Source: Porticoccaceae bacterium
Lineage (GTDB): Bacteria; Pseudomonadota; Gammaproteobacteria; Pseudomonadales; Porticoccaceae
NCBI GenBank assembly: GCA_028822945.1
Contig: JAPKCN010000016.1
Coordinates: 1-16,251 of the forward strand
Direction: 5' to 3'
Length of the DNA stretch: 16,251 bases
The notes beneath the pieces were generated by a model, which saw only the letters and a program-made list of their open reading frames with translations, had not been told where the DNA came from and searched no databases. The first letter of the stretch is position 1. Each line of letters starts with the position of its first letter. This document shows positions 1 through 7,673 of the stretch, piece after piece. The translations under genes were made by a program, and so were the position numbers.

Positions 1-1139
1 CAGTAGCCAGTATTGCCGATTTCAGAGCGCAGGCGCGCAGGCGACTACCGCACTTCTTATTTGAGTACATCGACGGCGGTTCCTACGATGAAGTCACCCA
101 GCGCGCCAACCGAACTGGTCTCGCGCAGCTAGCGCTGCGCCAACGGGTATTAAAAGACGTCGCCAATATAAGTACTGAAAGCGAGCTGTTTGGTCGTTCC
201 TGTAGCATGCCTGTAGCACTGGCGCCGATCGGTCTGGCTGGTATGAGTCGCCGAAGAGGCGAGGTGCTAGCGGCGCGCGGCGCCGAGGCACAAAATATTC
301 CAATGACGCTGTCAACAGTGTCTCTGTGCAGTATCGAAGAGGTGTGCGCGGCCATAGAGCAACCTATCTGGTTACAACTCTACATACTCAAGGATCGTGG
401 ATTTGTTGCAGACTTGCTTCAACGCGCCGAGCATGCAGGGTGCACAACGTTGATGGTGACCGTCGATCTGCCGGTTGTCGGGTCGCGCTATCGCGACTAT
501 CGCTCGGGTATGAGCGCTCCGAAAAACCTAACTAATCAAGCCTACCAGTTGCGGCAACTGCTAGCACGGCCGCGATGGCTATGGGATGTTGGTATCAAAG
601 GAAAACCGCATAGTCTCGGCAATTTAGAGGCGCTATTTAATCAGCCAACTGGTTTAGATGAATATCAACGGTGGATTACAGATAATTTAGATCCGTCGTT
701 AACTTGGGATGCCATCGACTTTATTCGTACCCACTGGTCTGGAAAAATTATCATCAAAGGCATTCTCGATTGCCAAGATGCACGGCAGGCCGTGACGTTA
801 GGCCTCGATGGTATCGTCGTCTCCAACCACGGAGGGCGCCAATTAGACGGTGTTATCTCGACTGCGCAGGCACTGCCTTTGATCACAGAGCAGGTAGCCG
901 GCGCATTGACTGTCTTGGTCGATGGCGGTATATATTCTGGACTCGACGTAGTGCGTATGTTGGCACTGGGTGCCGATGGTGTGATGCTCGGCCGCGCTTG
1001 GTGTTATGCATTGGCAGCCGATGGCCAACGCGGTGTAGCGCATATGCTAAGGCTATTACAGGACGAAATGCGCGTTGCCATGGCGCTCACGGGACATACA
1101 CATGTTGGCTCTATCGACCGGCGAACGCTGGTGGATTAA
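1..1139 (+). CDS. lldD: FMN-dependent L-lactate dehydrogenase, 5' end cut by window edge
   Basis: Flavoenzyme of the alpha-hydroxy-acid oxidase family that oxidises L-lactate to pyruvate at the inner membrane and passes electrons to the quinone pool. The frame is open from base 3 and gives 378 residues before TAA. The first codons read VASIADFRAQARRLPHFLF and align with residue 3 or 4 onward of E. coli LldD, so only a few codons are missing. Family landmarks are in order: YIDGGS near residue 25, MPVALAPIGLAGM, TLSTVS, WLQLYILKDRGF with the active-site Tyr, the FMN-contacting Lys in IIIKGI (codon 756-758), the SNHGGRQLDG signature with catalytic His (828-830) and substrate Arg, then VDGGI and GRAWCYAL. 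The ATG at 207 opens the longest ATG-started frame but would remove a conserved fifth of the protein, so it is not the start. The similarity to LldD is higher than I would expect for glycolate or mandelate oxidases, but substrate cannot be proven by reading. Confidence 0.93.
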   Translation, partial: VASIADFRAQARRRLPHFLFEYIDGGSYDEVTQRANRTGLAQLALRQRVLKDVANISTESELFGRSCSMPVALAPIGLAGMSRRRGEVLAARGAEAQNIPMTLSTVSLCSIEEVCAAIEQPIWLQLYILKDRGFVADLLQRAEHAGCTTLMVTVDLPVVGSRYRDYRSGMSAPKNLTNQAYQLRQLLARPRWLWDVGIKGKPHSLGNLEALFNQPTGLDEYQRWITDNLDPSLTWDAIDFIRTHWSGKIIIKGILDCQDARQAVTLGLDGIVVSNHGGRQLDGVISTAQALPLITEQVAGALTVLVDGGIYSGLDVVRMLALGADGVMLGRAWCYALAADGQRGVAHMLRLLQDEMRVAMALTGHTHVGSIDRRTLVD

Positions 1140-1162
1140 ACCCTTAGTGGATCTCCAACGGA

Positions 1163-1672
1163 CTATTTGCCGATATAGGCATCGCCGTCAATGGCGTTAC
1201 TCTCAAGCGACTTGATACCCATTACGCAGACGCCCTGCAAAGCGTAGCCGTAAAGAAGCGGCGACAGCGTAATCACAATATCAGAGCCGGTAATGGATGC
1301 TACATCGGTGAAGTCCGCAGCCAGTGCCATCAACCATAGCAACGAGCCCAACCACCCCGCATAAACGGCGCCCTGACCAAGGTTGTCAATTCGGTGCAGC
1401 CAACTCTGATGGCCTACGCTTGAGTAAGCGAGTGCCACAAACGCCACAAAGGCGATAGAACTAATATCGATACCTATACCAAGACGGTAAATCGATCCTA
1501 AGACAATACCCACAAACAGCATGATAGCAGCCGCACTGCGACCGATAAAAAATATACATACTAGCGTGGCAATCCCGAGCGCGGGAAGTGCATCGAGGTG
1601 CTGATAGGTCACCAGCAACGCACTGAAAAGCAGCAATATAAACGCTAGATGGAGCTTAGATACACTCTTCAT
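1163..1672 (-). CDS. Small polytopic membrane protein, distantly MotA/ExbB-like
   Basis: A 169-residue, very hydrophobic protein with about five or six likely membrane segments (roughly residues 8-27, 31-45, 47-66, 69-85, 102-121 and 132-152). I do not recognise it as a named protein. Two stretches recall the MotA/TolQ/ExbB proton-channel superfamily: GIDISSIAFVAF around residues 67-78, comparable to the FIDxPSxxxV motif of MotA-type proteins, and the C-terminal pair of helices, GWLGSLLWLMALA followed by an acidic stretch, SITGSD, and SPLLYGYALQG, comparable to the GTLIGLxxML, SIGPAM and LLTxLYGxxL pattern. It is far shorter than flagellar MotA (about 295 residues) and no MotB partner is visible here. 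The stop lies 23 bp from the convergent lldD stop. A related-looking broken frame starts divergently about 490 bp away. Coding status is good (long open frame, coherent hydrophobicity); the family link is tentative. Confidence 0.7.
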   Translation of the reverse strand: MKSVSKLHLAFILLLFSALLVTYQHLDALPALGIATLVCIFFIGRSAAAIMLFVGIVLGSIYRLGIGIDISSIAFVAFVALAYSSVGHQSWLHRIDNLGQGAVYAGWLGSLLWLMALAADFTDVASITGSDIVITLSPLLYGYALQGVCVMGIKSLESNAIDGDAYIGK

Positions 1673-2165
1673 AAAAATAACATTGCCCTCTTGGCAGACT
1701 CCAGAGTTTTATCATAACCTCTAAGTACCCGAGATATACGAGTAGACAGCCGATTGGCGAGAGGAAATCACTAAGTTATGTATGGAACTGAAATGAGCCT
1801 TCATAAATGGACCCCAACATAACGCCGAATAATACACGCGAATGATTATCACTTACAAGTTTTATTTGCCATCATACACGTCTGATTACACTCATGTTGC
1901 AATATAAAAATAGTACAAACTAAAATAGTAATTTTTATGACGCAATAAAGCCTCTAAAAGATCGTGGGACAAAGGTTTACAGATAACATGACAAACCTAG
2001 TACAAAGGCTCGTTGGTTGACTACAGTGCACGATTGGAAAGCGCGCACTAGGACTTAAGTTATACCCAGTGTAAATCCACAAATAGTGGTCGGCAAGGTA
2101 ATCACAAAGCATCGCGACCGGCGACTGCGTTACATAATGTGGCGCAACACTTCATGCGAGTGCGG
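1673..2165. other. Gene-free divergent region
   Basis: About 490 bp between the divergent MotA-like frames, visibly richer in A/T than the neighbouring genes. No credible open frame and no tRNA-like fold was found. It should hold the promoter for the minus-strand gene, but I cannot point to a convincing -35/-10 pair. A small inverted repeat (TGCC, five-base loop, GGCA) lies at about 1686-1698, just upstream of the minus-strand start. Confidence 0.5.
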
Positions 2166-2553
2166 ATGATCAGCTTTGTGGGTCTAAGTGGCCTACTTGT
2201 CGTCACAAGTGCTAGTGGCGCGGATTAATTATTTGCCGTCTATCGATATCCTCGGAGTACTGACCTATATATTCGGTGCGAGCACCGCTTACTCGTTAGG
2301 GCCGAGTACTCTGGGTGACAATAACAGCATGGACCTCGGGCGCTTCGCCTGTAATATTGCCAGAAAAATTATTTTTATAGGCGTCTTGAGTACCCTAACA
2401 ACGTCTATCGGTATGCTGCTAAACCACCGATTCACCCACGCACAAGATGTCATTATCGACATCCAACATATCACAACACACAGAGCAGGTGCACTGCTCC
2501 CAATATATTGCACAATGATACTCAAGTTGAGCTGGTGGGTCGTTTTTGGTTAG
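2166..2553 (+). pseudogene. Probable frameshifted remnant of a second MotA-like membrane protein
   Basis: From the ATG at 2166 the frame reads MISFVGLSGLLVVTSASGAD, a typical N-terminal membrane helix, and then hits TAA at 2226-2228. A second frame, open from 2188 (only a GTG start, no clear ribosome site), gives YLPSIDILGVLTYIFGAST soon after, then a predicted helix pair: FIGVLSTLTTSIGMLLN and, after a polar stretch, ALLPIYCTMILKLSWWVV. Joined by one frame change between about 2205 and 2228, the two parts give a plausible membrane protein: helix, xIDIxxVL motif, soluble loop, helix, short loop, helix. That order matches the intact 169-residue protein encoded divergently next door. Seen: two frames and hydrophobic segments. 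Inferred: shared ancestry and a single frameshift. Alternatives are a sequencing error or a chance open frame; the product would also be short for the family (about 130 residues). Confidence 0.35.
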
Positions 2554-2941
2554 GATAACTACCCCGCAGAGTAAAGCGACGAATAGCGATGCCAACGATC
2601 CTGCGCTTAGTGGCCACCTAAGTCTGCTTGTCAGTCGGCGGCTGACACCTTTTATCGGGATTAAGTGGTCGCGATGCTTAGCGCTCTTTAGCCATTTAGA
2701 AAAGTACCCATGCGCAGTAACCGCGATCGCTGTTGGCAACTATCGCGCGTCTGCGCTATGCTACTTTAGGGAGTTGTGTGAGTCCTGTTAGACAATCGTG
2801 AGTAACACGGCCAATTGACAATACCAGCTAAAATGTCTTGCTCAGACCAATTTAACACTAATTTCGTACGACGCAATTGGGATAGAAAGATTGGCGTAAA
2901 GAGACAGCCACAAACGGCTAGCTATAAAAAGAGACCGCTCT
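2554..2941. other. Gene-poor intergenic region
   Basis: Small overlapping frames exist on both strands (about 2419-2739 and 2546-2791), but they lack ribosome sites and read as unpatterned sequence, so I call none. The one structure seen is the hairpin at 2629-2653, listed separately. The stretch must contain the promoter for the gene starting at 2942. A TTGACA hexamer occurs at 2815-2820 but has no good -10 at 16-18 bp. Confidence 0.4.
2629..2653 (+). terminator. Possible intrinsic terminator after the MotA-like remnant
   Basis: A perfect 6-bp stem, TGTCAG at 2629-2634 and CTGACA at 2642-2647, encloses a 7-base loop and is followed by CC and a run of four T. It lies about 75 bp past the end of the plus-strand remnant, where transcription from that gene would end. 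The stem is short and the T run modest, so this is a weak candidate. Confidence 0.35.
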
Positions 2942-3229
2942 ATGCTGGATAGCGCATTATCGATTGCCGCCCTAATATTAGCTTTTGCAGCACTTGCTGG
3001 ACTTTTCCAAAGGCTGCATTCTATCACGCGTGCGCTCGACGCCATGCAGCGCAACATTGCAGAAATTCATGGCGAGTTAGCGAAGATTAGCATGGCGCTG
3101 CAAACCATTAAAAAGAGAACCGCGAATAGCGCAGGTGACAGTTTTGTCGACGAGTTCGTAGAGATCGATGGCGATCAATGGCTCGACGAAAACGATCGCC
3201 GCGAATTGCGTGAACTCAAGCAACTCTAA
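2942..3229 (+). CDS. Small membrane-anchored coiled-coil protein
   Basis: A 95-residue protein of unrecognised family. Residues 5-22 (ALSIAALILAFAALAGLF) form one N-terminal membrane helix. Residues 23-60 contain regularly spaced hydrophobics in a charged background, as in a short coiled coil. The tail (about 68-95) is strongly acidic and ends RRELRELKQL. An AGAGA element lies about 6-9 bases before the ATG, acceptable but not strong. The TAA is one base before the ATG of the downstream amidase, so the two are very probably one transcript with translational coupling. The layout (one N-terminal anchor with a coiled-coil cytoplasmic part) suggests a scaffold or partner protein, but nothing in the sequence fixes a function. 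Confidence 0.72.
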   Translation: MLDSALSIAALILAFAALAGLFQRLHSITRALDAMQRNIAEIHGELAKISMALQTIKKRTANSAGDSFVDEFVEIDGDQWLDENDRRELRELKQL

Positions 3230-3230
3230 T

Positions 3231-4079
3231 ATGGCCAACGCAGAGCCGAACCATTGCAACACCCTGCGGGTCGCGGCGCTCCAGATGGTTAGCGGTCGCG
3301 ATTATGCTGAGAATCAGGCTAGTGCAGAAAGATTGCTAATCGAGGCACGTCAAAGTGGTGCCGAACTGGCGGTCCTTCCGGAAAATTTTCTCACCTATGG
3401 CAGTCGGCAACAGCTTTCAAACGACAGCCAAGAACAGTTTATACAAGCATTTTCCGGGTTAGCTAAAAAATTACATCTGTGGATTGTCGCAGGTACCTTT
3501 CCACTAACCATTCCCCCTGCGGCACAAGATACCGCCCGAGGGGTGTTGAAGCCTCAGGCGATGACACTGATCTTTGATAACAACGGTCAGTTACACAGCC
3601 ACTACGCAAAAATCCATCTCTTTGACGTCGACGTGACCGACACCCAGCGGCACTACCGCGAATCTGACGACTTCCGACATGGCGATCACCCGAACACCTT
3701 CGACAGCCCGTGGGGACAGATAGGTGTCACGGTCTGCTATGATCTTAGATTTGCCGAACTCTATCTAGAGTTAGTCGCGCGCGGCGCCGGCGTCATCCTG
3801 ATACCGTCAGCGTTTGTAGAGACCACCGGTCGCGATCACTGGGAAATTCTCTTGCGGGCGCGCGCCATCGAGTGTCAATGTTTTGTCGTCGCCGCTAATC
3901 AAGGTGGCCGACACAGCGATACTCTCAGCACCTGGGGGGAGTCGATGATTATTGATCCATGGGGCAGGATAATACAAAAACTCGATAAGGGAGAAGGCCT
4001 TGTGATTGCCGATTTGGATTTATCCTCTCTTACAACCATCCGCGCGAGGATGCCAATAAGACAGCATCGACGCTTATAA
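3231..4079 (+). CDS. Carbon-nitrogen hydrolase, nitrilase superfamily (Nit / deaminated-glutathione amidase-like)
   Basis: Cytoplasmic amidase of 282 residues, the usual length. The nitrilase catalytic triad is visible: Glu51 in LPENF, Lys127 in YAKIHLFD and Cys169 in VCYDLRFAEL, with the typical opening RVAALQM and a GRDHWEILLRARAIE segment after the catalytic Cys. The KIHLFDV and CYDLRFxELY motifs are those of the Nit branch (Nit1/NIT2, YbeM), which hydrolyses amides such as deaminated glutathione or omega-amides of 2-oxo acids. The exact substrate is not decided by sequence. The frame is open upstream to 3168, but the ATG at 3231 gives the family-length N-terminus and sits one base after the stop of the small coiled-coil gene. 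No strong Shine-Dalgarno precedes it, which fits coupling to upstream translation. It converges on trhO. Confidence 0.9.
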   Translation: MANAEPNHCNTLRVAALQMVSGRDYAENQASAERLLIEARQSGAELAVLPENFLTYGSRQQLSNDSQEQFIQAFSGLAKKLHLWIVAGTFPLTIPPAAQDTARGVLKPQAMTLIFDNNGQLHSHYAKIHLFDVDVTDTQRHYRESDDFRHGDHPNTFDSPWGQIGVTVCYDLRFAELYLELVARGAGVILIPSAFVETTGRDHWEILLRARAIECQCFVVAANQGGRHSDTLSTWGESMIIDPWGRIIQKLDKGEGLVIADLDLSSLTTIRARMPIRQHRRL

Positions 4080-4276
4080 CGCGGCGCAATCATCACATAT
4101 CCGCAATACACACGGCAGTTGACTAGGCGACACTTCATAGCTTTCTGTTCGCCGGTGATAGTTTGTCACCAACAGCCTCTCACCAGAGCGCTAGGCATTC
4201 TGCCAGCCTGCCCTAGATACTATTCGAACCTGCCTCGCAAACGCTTATTGACTGGGTAATTGTCTGTGGGTGTTTA

Positions 4277-5485
4277 CTAGATTTTTTGTGCACCCGTTTG
4301 AGCTTTTTTATAAGCTCTTTTCTCGCGTCGGCGACGTTGTGTATGCCGCTCTGCTTCGTCGCCAATATGTGCTTCACCACGCGATTTCGCCAGTGATACC
4401 TGTTTTTGCCGCTCGGCAGTGCGCTCTTGCTGCTGTGAATCGCGGGTGCCAACACAGTGGTGGCAACCGCGACCCTCGAGATAGGCGGAAAGCTCTTTTT
4501 CAGCTTCAGTAATCGGCATACGGCAAGCATGGCATTGGTCATACGAACCGCGCTTTAGATCGTGATCAAGCGCTACGCGGTTGTCGAACACAAAGCACTC
4601 ACCGCGCCATAAAGACTGCGCTTCGGGAACTTTGTCAAGATAGTTGAGAATACCGCCACGCAAGTGATAAACATCCTCGAAACCACGCTGTTTTAAATAG
4701 GCGGTAGCTTTTTCGCAGCGAATACCGCCAGTACAAAACATCGCTACCTTTTTGTGCTGTTGGGGATGCAAATTATTTTCAACCCAAGCCGGAAAATCTC
4801 TAAAGTTAGTAGTTTGCGGATCGACAGCCTCTTCAAAACTGCCAATTTGTACCTCATAATCATTGCGCGTATCCACCACCAGCACATCTGGATCGCTGAT
4901 CAAGGCATTCCAATGCTCGGGCTCGACATAAGTCCCTGCCGACTGCTGGGGGTCGATACCCTCCACACCCATGGTGACAATTTCACGTTTGAGTTTTACC
5001 TTGGCACGATAAAATGGGACGTCGCGATGGAGCGACTTTTTAGTATCGATCCCATCTAATCCAGGTTGCCCTGCCAACCAAGCCAAAACCTTATCAATCG
5101 CCATTTGAGTGCCGGCAATGGTGCCATTAATACCTTCTTCCGCCAGCAGTAGCGTGCCGTATACTTGATTGTCGAACATCTGCTGTAACAGCGGTTGGCG
5201 CAGTTGTTCAACATTGCGCAGGACGACAAATTTATACAGCGCACAGGTCACGTAAGGAGCGGTTACCGTCGACATCAGCTGTTGCTCTGCATCCTCCGAT
5301 TCAGAAGATTTTGCCGACGGCGGCTGTTTATCCACGGGTCGTTGATGAGCCGCGCCTATAGCAGCGTTGCCTGAATCAGAGCCCATTACATTAGAGCAGT
5401 TTTTACTCGCGTCCTGCCTATTATTAGAGCTCTGTAGATCAGCGATTTCGCCGCTACCCGCGGGTAAATTTAACTCCTCTGCCAT
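4277..5485 (-). CDS. trhO: tRNA uridine(34) hydroxylase / rhodanese-like protein with N-terminal extension
   Basis: TrhO (YceA, UPF0176) makes 5-hydroxyuridine at wobble position 34 of certain tRNAs. From residue 71 the 402-residue product matches the family throughout: APYVTCALYKFVVL, LLLAEEGINGTIAGT (about 112-126), VPFYRAKVKLKREIVTMG, GTYVEPEHWNALI, a rhodanese domain with VVDTRNDYEV, and the catalytic loop CTGGIRCEKA with the active Cys251. A Cys-rich tail follows (CHACRMP ... CHHC), then a basic C-terminus rich in Arg and Lys. Residues 1-70 form a Ser/Gln/Asn/acid-rich extension unlike the family start, which normally begins near Met71 (codon 5273-5275). I keep the longer start because AGGA (5492-5495) lies 6 bases before its ATG and the extension has no stop, whereas Met71 has no clear ribosome site. 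It appears to be transcribed alone. Confidence 0.92.
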   Translation of the reverse strand: MAEELNLPAGSGEIADLQSSNNRQDASKNCSNVMGSDSGNAAIGAAHQRPVDKQPPSAKSSESEDAEQQLMSTVTAPYVTCALYKFVVLRNVEQLRQPLLQQMFDNQVYGTLLLAEEGINGTIAGTQMAIDKVLAWLAGQPGLDGIDTKKSLHRDVPFYRAKVKLKREIVTMGVEGIDPQQSAGTYVEPEHWNALISDPDVLVVDTRNDYEVQIGSFEEAVDPQTTNFRDFPAWVENNLHPQQHKKVAMFCTGGIRCEKATAYLKQRGFEDVYHLRGGILNYLDKVPEAQSLWRGECFVFDNRVALDHDLKRGSYDQCHACRMPITEAEKELSAYLEGRGCHHCVGTRDSQQQERTAERQKQVSLAKSRGEAHIGDEAERHTQRRRREKRAYKKAQTGAQKI

Positions 5486-6006
5486 ACTACATCCTATACT
5501 CGCGCCATTACCAACCGCGCTGCAATGTCACCGCTAATGCTCAAGTGGAGCCAGTTTACAACCGGTTTAGTATAACAAATTAATCCACCAACCACGCCAT
5601 CGTTGGCCACTATTAAAGGCTGCTACTGACGATTTTTAGCAGTTGCTAGCAACCGAGATCATCCACGATATTGGTGTAAGTGTGGCCTTTATCATAGCCC
5701 CTCAATCAACCTTTTAATCAGTCATCTCGTGATAATGTCCCTAGTATAAAAATTTAGTTAGTCACCGATATCGCCTAAATATCAAATCGCCAATCTCGAC
5801 CCCTGACACCCTCAAAGTGACAGTGCGCCTATACAAGGCTTCAAATACAGCCCTATTGAAACTGTAGTATGATATCGAATGGATAAATAACCGACTCTCA
5901 TAGAGGCCTCGGCCTCACAAAGCTCTCCCAGCCCTCGCGACACACAGTCAAACAAGGCAGGTTACAAAAACACTATCCAACGGCAAACAACAGCAGACAT
6001 CAGTCG
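5486..6006. other. Gene-free region upstream of trhO
   Basis: About 520 bp with no credible open frame, A/T-rich toward the right-hand side. It should carry the trhO promoter (minus strand) and possibly that of the small plus-strand gene at 6007. Apart from the 12-bp palindrome at 5642-5653 nothing structured was seen. Confidence 0.45.
5642..5653. repeat. Perfect 12-bp palindrome GTTGCTAGCAAC
   Basis: The sequence equals its own reverse complement over 12 bases and lies about 157 bp upstream of the trhO start, in gene-free DNA. This shape could bind a dimeric regulator, but a 12-bp palindrome can occur by chance and no second copy was noticed. Confidence 0.3.
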
Positions 6007-6297
6007 ATGAAAAGTTCTGTTACAAATTTTATCTATATTAATATGCCCCCGAGATTCATGTGGAACTGCGCATTTCTCAGCGAAGTCGGTCGAGTCGAAA
6101 TTAACTCTCGCGGCAAGGCGCAATGGGTCAGTTCGATCTACCGCGTGGTCATTACCCACGACAATATAAAGACAGTTTTTATGCGCGGCGATCTCCTTCT
6201 CGAGCAAGAGGCACTAGAACTAACGCTAAAGCGTATGCGGCGGCTGATTACCCGCTCGATCCGCTACAAAATTTATGCCGCAGCCAAGACCCTATAA
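6007..6297 (+). CDS. Small basic hypothetical protein
   Basis: A 96-residue frame with no family I recognise. Residues 18-96 look coding: third positions are richer in G/C than in the flanks and the segment is well mixed (SEVGRVEINSRGKAQWVSS, then a run ending LKRMRRLITRSIRYKIYAA). The C-terminal third is strongly basic and probably helical. The first 17 residues are A/T-rich at the DNA level and weak, so the real start may be the ATG at 6043 or 6058. None of the three candidates has a good Shine-Dalgarno. An antisense frame (5962-6207) looks like a shadow. The gene stands alone between two gene-free stretches. Confidence 0.5.
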   Translation: MKSSVTNFIYINMPPRFMWNCAFLSEVGRVEINSRGKAQWVSSIYRVVITHDNIKTVFMRGDLLLEQEALELTLKRMRRLITRSIRYKIYAAAKTL

Positions 6298-6956
6298 CAC
6301 CTACTTGCGATAATCGGCGGCACATCGGGTAAGTCAATATTGAGGTCGACAAACGTCGAAGAACCAAATTCCACCCACCAGTAGGTAACAAAATAACGCT
6401 GGACACTTTTAACTAATAACTATTAGGACTAATCCAGTAACTTCCAAGCGTCCAACAAGCCTTATCGGCATGCTCTAGTGGCGCTGTGAAAAATGTAGGG
6501 TAGCCAAAAATCACTTGCTGGGGTTCTTAAATGCCATGGAAATGTCACTTTACGATTCTACAGCGATCCAGTTTTTTATCTGTTGTGAGGCTATGTCTGC
6601 AAATACTTGGCTAGTTAAGCCGCTTTGAATACGGTCTGTACCACCTCATTTTTTTTGGTTTGATAACCACCTTAGTGTTCTAGGATTACCTCTTTCGCAA
6701 TCTTATTTAACCGCTAATCGCCAATAAGATTGCCAGCCAATAGTCTTTCGTGAGAGTGGCAAATCTGTGTTCTAGTGGATTATTTACGCTGGTGCATCTA
6801 ATTAACCATCCACGGTTATGGATGCTAAACTTCTCCTCCCCCGCTGTTGTTTGGCTGCAGCTATGAACGCTATGACAACATTGCTGCACCGACCGTTGTG
6901 TAAGCAGGACAAAACGGTAGGTTTCCTGGTCCTCGTAAGTTAGTCGAGTAGTACTC
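6298..6956. other. Gene-free region, about 660 bp
   Basis: The longest empty stretch of the window, lying downstream of pyrF and downstream of the small gene at 6007-6297. Only short unpatterned frames occur (for example 6707-6889, minus). Near 6650-6675 there is a T-run followed by GGTT, four bases, AACC. I see no convincing terminator, RNA fold or repeat family. It may be former coding DNA, but no recognisable protein fragment remains. Confidence 0.4.
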
Positions 6957-7670
6957 TCAAGCGCCGCGCACAGTGACTAGCGATTGATTGATCTGTTCCA
7001 ATGTCGCCAACGGCGATAAAGACTGAGTGATCGGGCGTCCAATCACCAAATAATCACTACCCATAGCCAGTGCATCTTGCGGTGTCACTACCCTCAGTTG
7101 ATCGTCTATGGCGGCGTCGATCGGTCGAATACCCGGCGTCACAAGGAGAAATTCGCTTCCGCAGTGCACTTTTAAGATGCTGGATTCACGCGCCGAACAG
7201 ACTACACCATCAAGACCAGATTGCTGCGCCGACTTAGCCAGATGCAACACCTGATCGGCAACGCTGCGCTGCACACCAGACTCGTACAAATCGGCCTGCT
7301 CCATACTGGTCAGCACTGTCACGCCAACTAACAACATATCGCTAGCGCATTGCCGCACAGCGCGTTTTGCCTCGCTCATCATGCGACTACCGCCGCTCGT
7401 GTGCACGTTGGTCATCCACACACCCATATCGGCAGCCGCGCAAACTGCTTTGGCCGTGGTGCTAGGGATATCATGGAACTTTAGGTCTAAAAATACATCG
7501 TAACCACGGTTTACCAAGACCCGCACTAAGTCGGGGCCCGCGTTGGTAAAGAGCTCTTTACCAACCTTTAAACGACATGCACTAGGCAGCAATTGATCAA
7601 CCAACGCCAACGCTGCGTCGCTCGACGAATAATCTAGGGCAACAATGATTTTGGCGGCAGATTGGGTCAT
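6957..7670 (-). CDS. pyrF: Orotidine 5'-phosphate decarboxylase
   Basis: Catalyses the last step of de novo UMP synthesis, decarboxylation of OMP, in the cytoplasm. The 237 residues are the normal length for the gammaproteobacterial enzyme. Motifs are complete: IIVALDYS at the N-terminus (Asp13), KVGKELF with Lys35, the catalytic DLKFHDIP block (Asp62, Lys64, Asp67), TNVHTSGG, GVTVLTSM, VCSAREs, LLVTPGIRP and the C-terminal phosphate-binding DYLVIGRPIT. The ATG is 3 bases after the lapA stop, with GGA about 8 bases upstream inside the end of lapA, so the two are surely cotranscribed. In many gammaproteobacteria lapB lies between them; here it does not. Confidence 0.97.
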   Translation of the reverse strand: MTQSAAKIIVALDYSSSDAALALVDQLLPSACRLKVGKELFTNAGPDLVRVLVNRGYDVFLDLKFHDIPSTTAKAVCAAADMGVWMTNVHTSGGSRMMSEAKRAVRQCASDMLLVGVTVLTSMEQADLYESGVQRSVADQVLHLAKSAQQSGLDGVVCSARESSILKVHCGSEFLLVTPGIRPIDAAIDDQLRVVTPQDALAMGSDYLVIGRPITQSLSPLATLEQINQSLVTVRGA

Positions 7671-7673
7671 GGT

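Noticed and set aside
207..1139. ATG at 207 as the start of the lactate dehydrogenase
   Set aside because: The same frame is open back to base 3 and upstream residues (DFRAQARR, FLFEYIDGGS) match the conserved LldD N-terminus, so the gene begins before the window.
2419..2791. Overlapping small frames on both strands (2419-2739 minus, 2546-2791 plus)
   Set aside because: No ribosome sites, no recognisable pattern, and mutual overlap; they read as chance frames.
3168..3230. Upstream start for the nitrilase-family gene
   Set aside because: It would overlap the coiled-coil gene in another frame and add a non-family N-terminus; the ATG at 3231 gives the expected length.
4154..4170. Hairpin GGTGA - 7 bases - TCACC between the convergent amidase and trhO genes
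   Set aside because: Only a 5-bp stem with no T run on either strand; too weak to call a terminator.
4215..4235. GGTTCGAAT on the minus strand, resembling a tRNA T-loop
   Set aside because: The flanking bases do not form a T-stem and no acceptor, D or anticodon arms are present.
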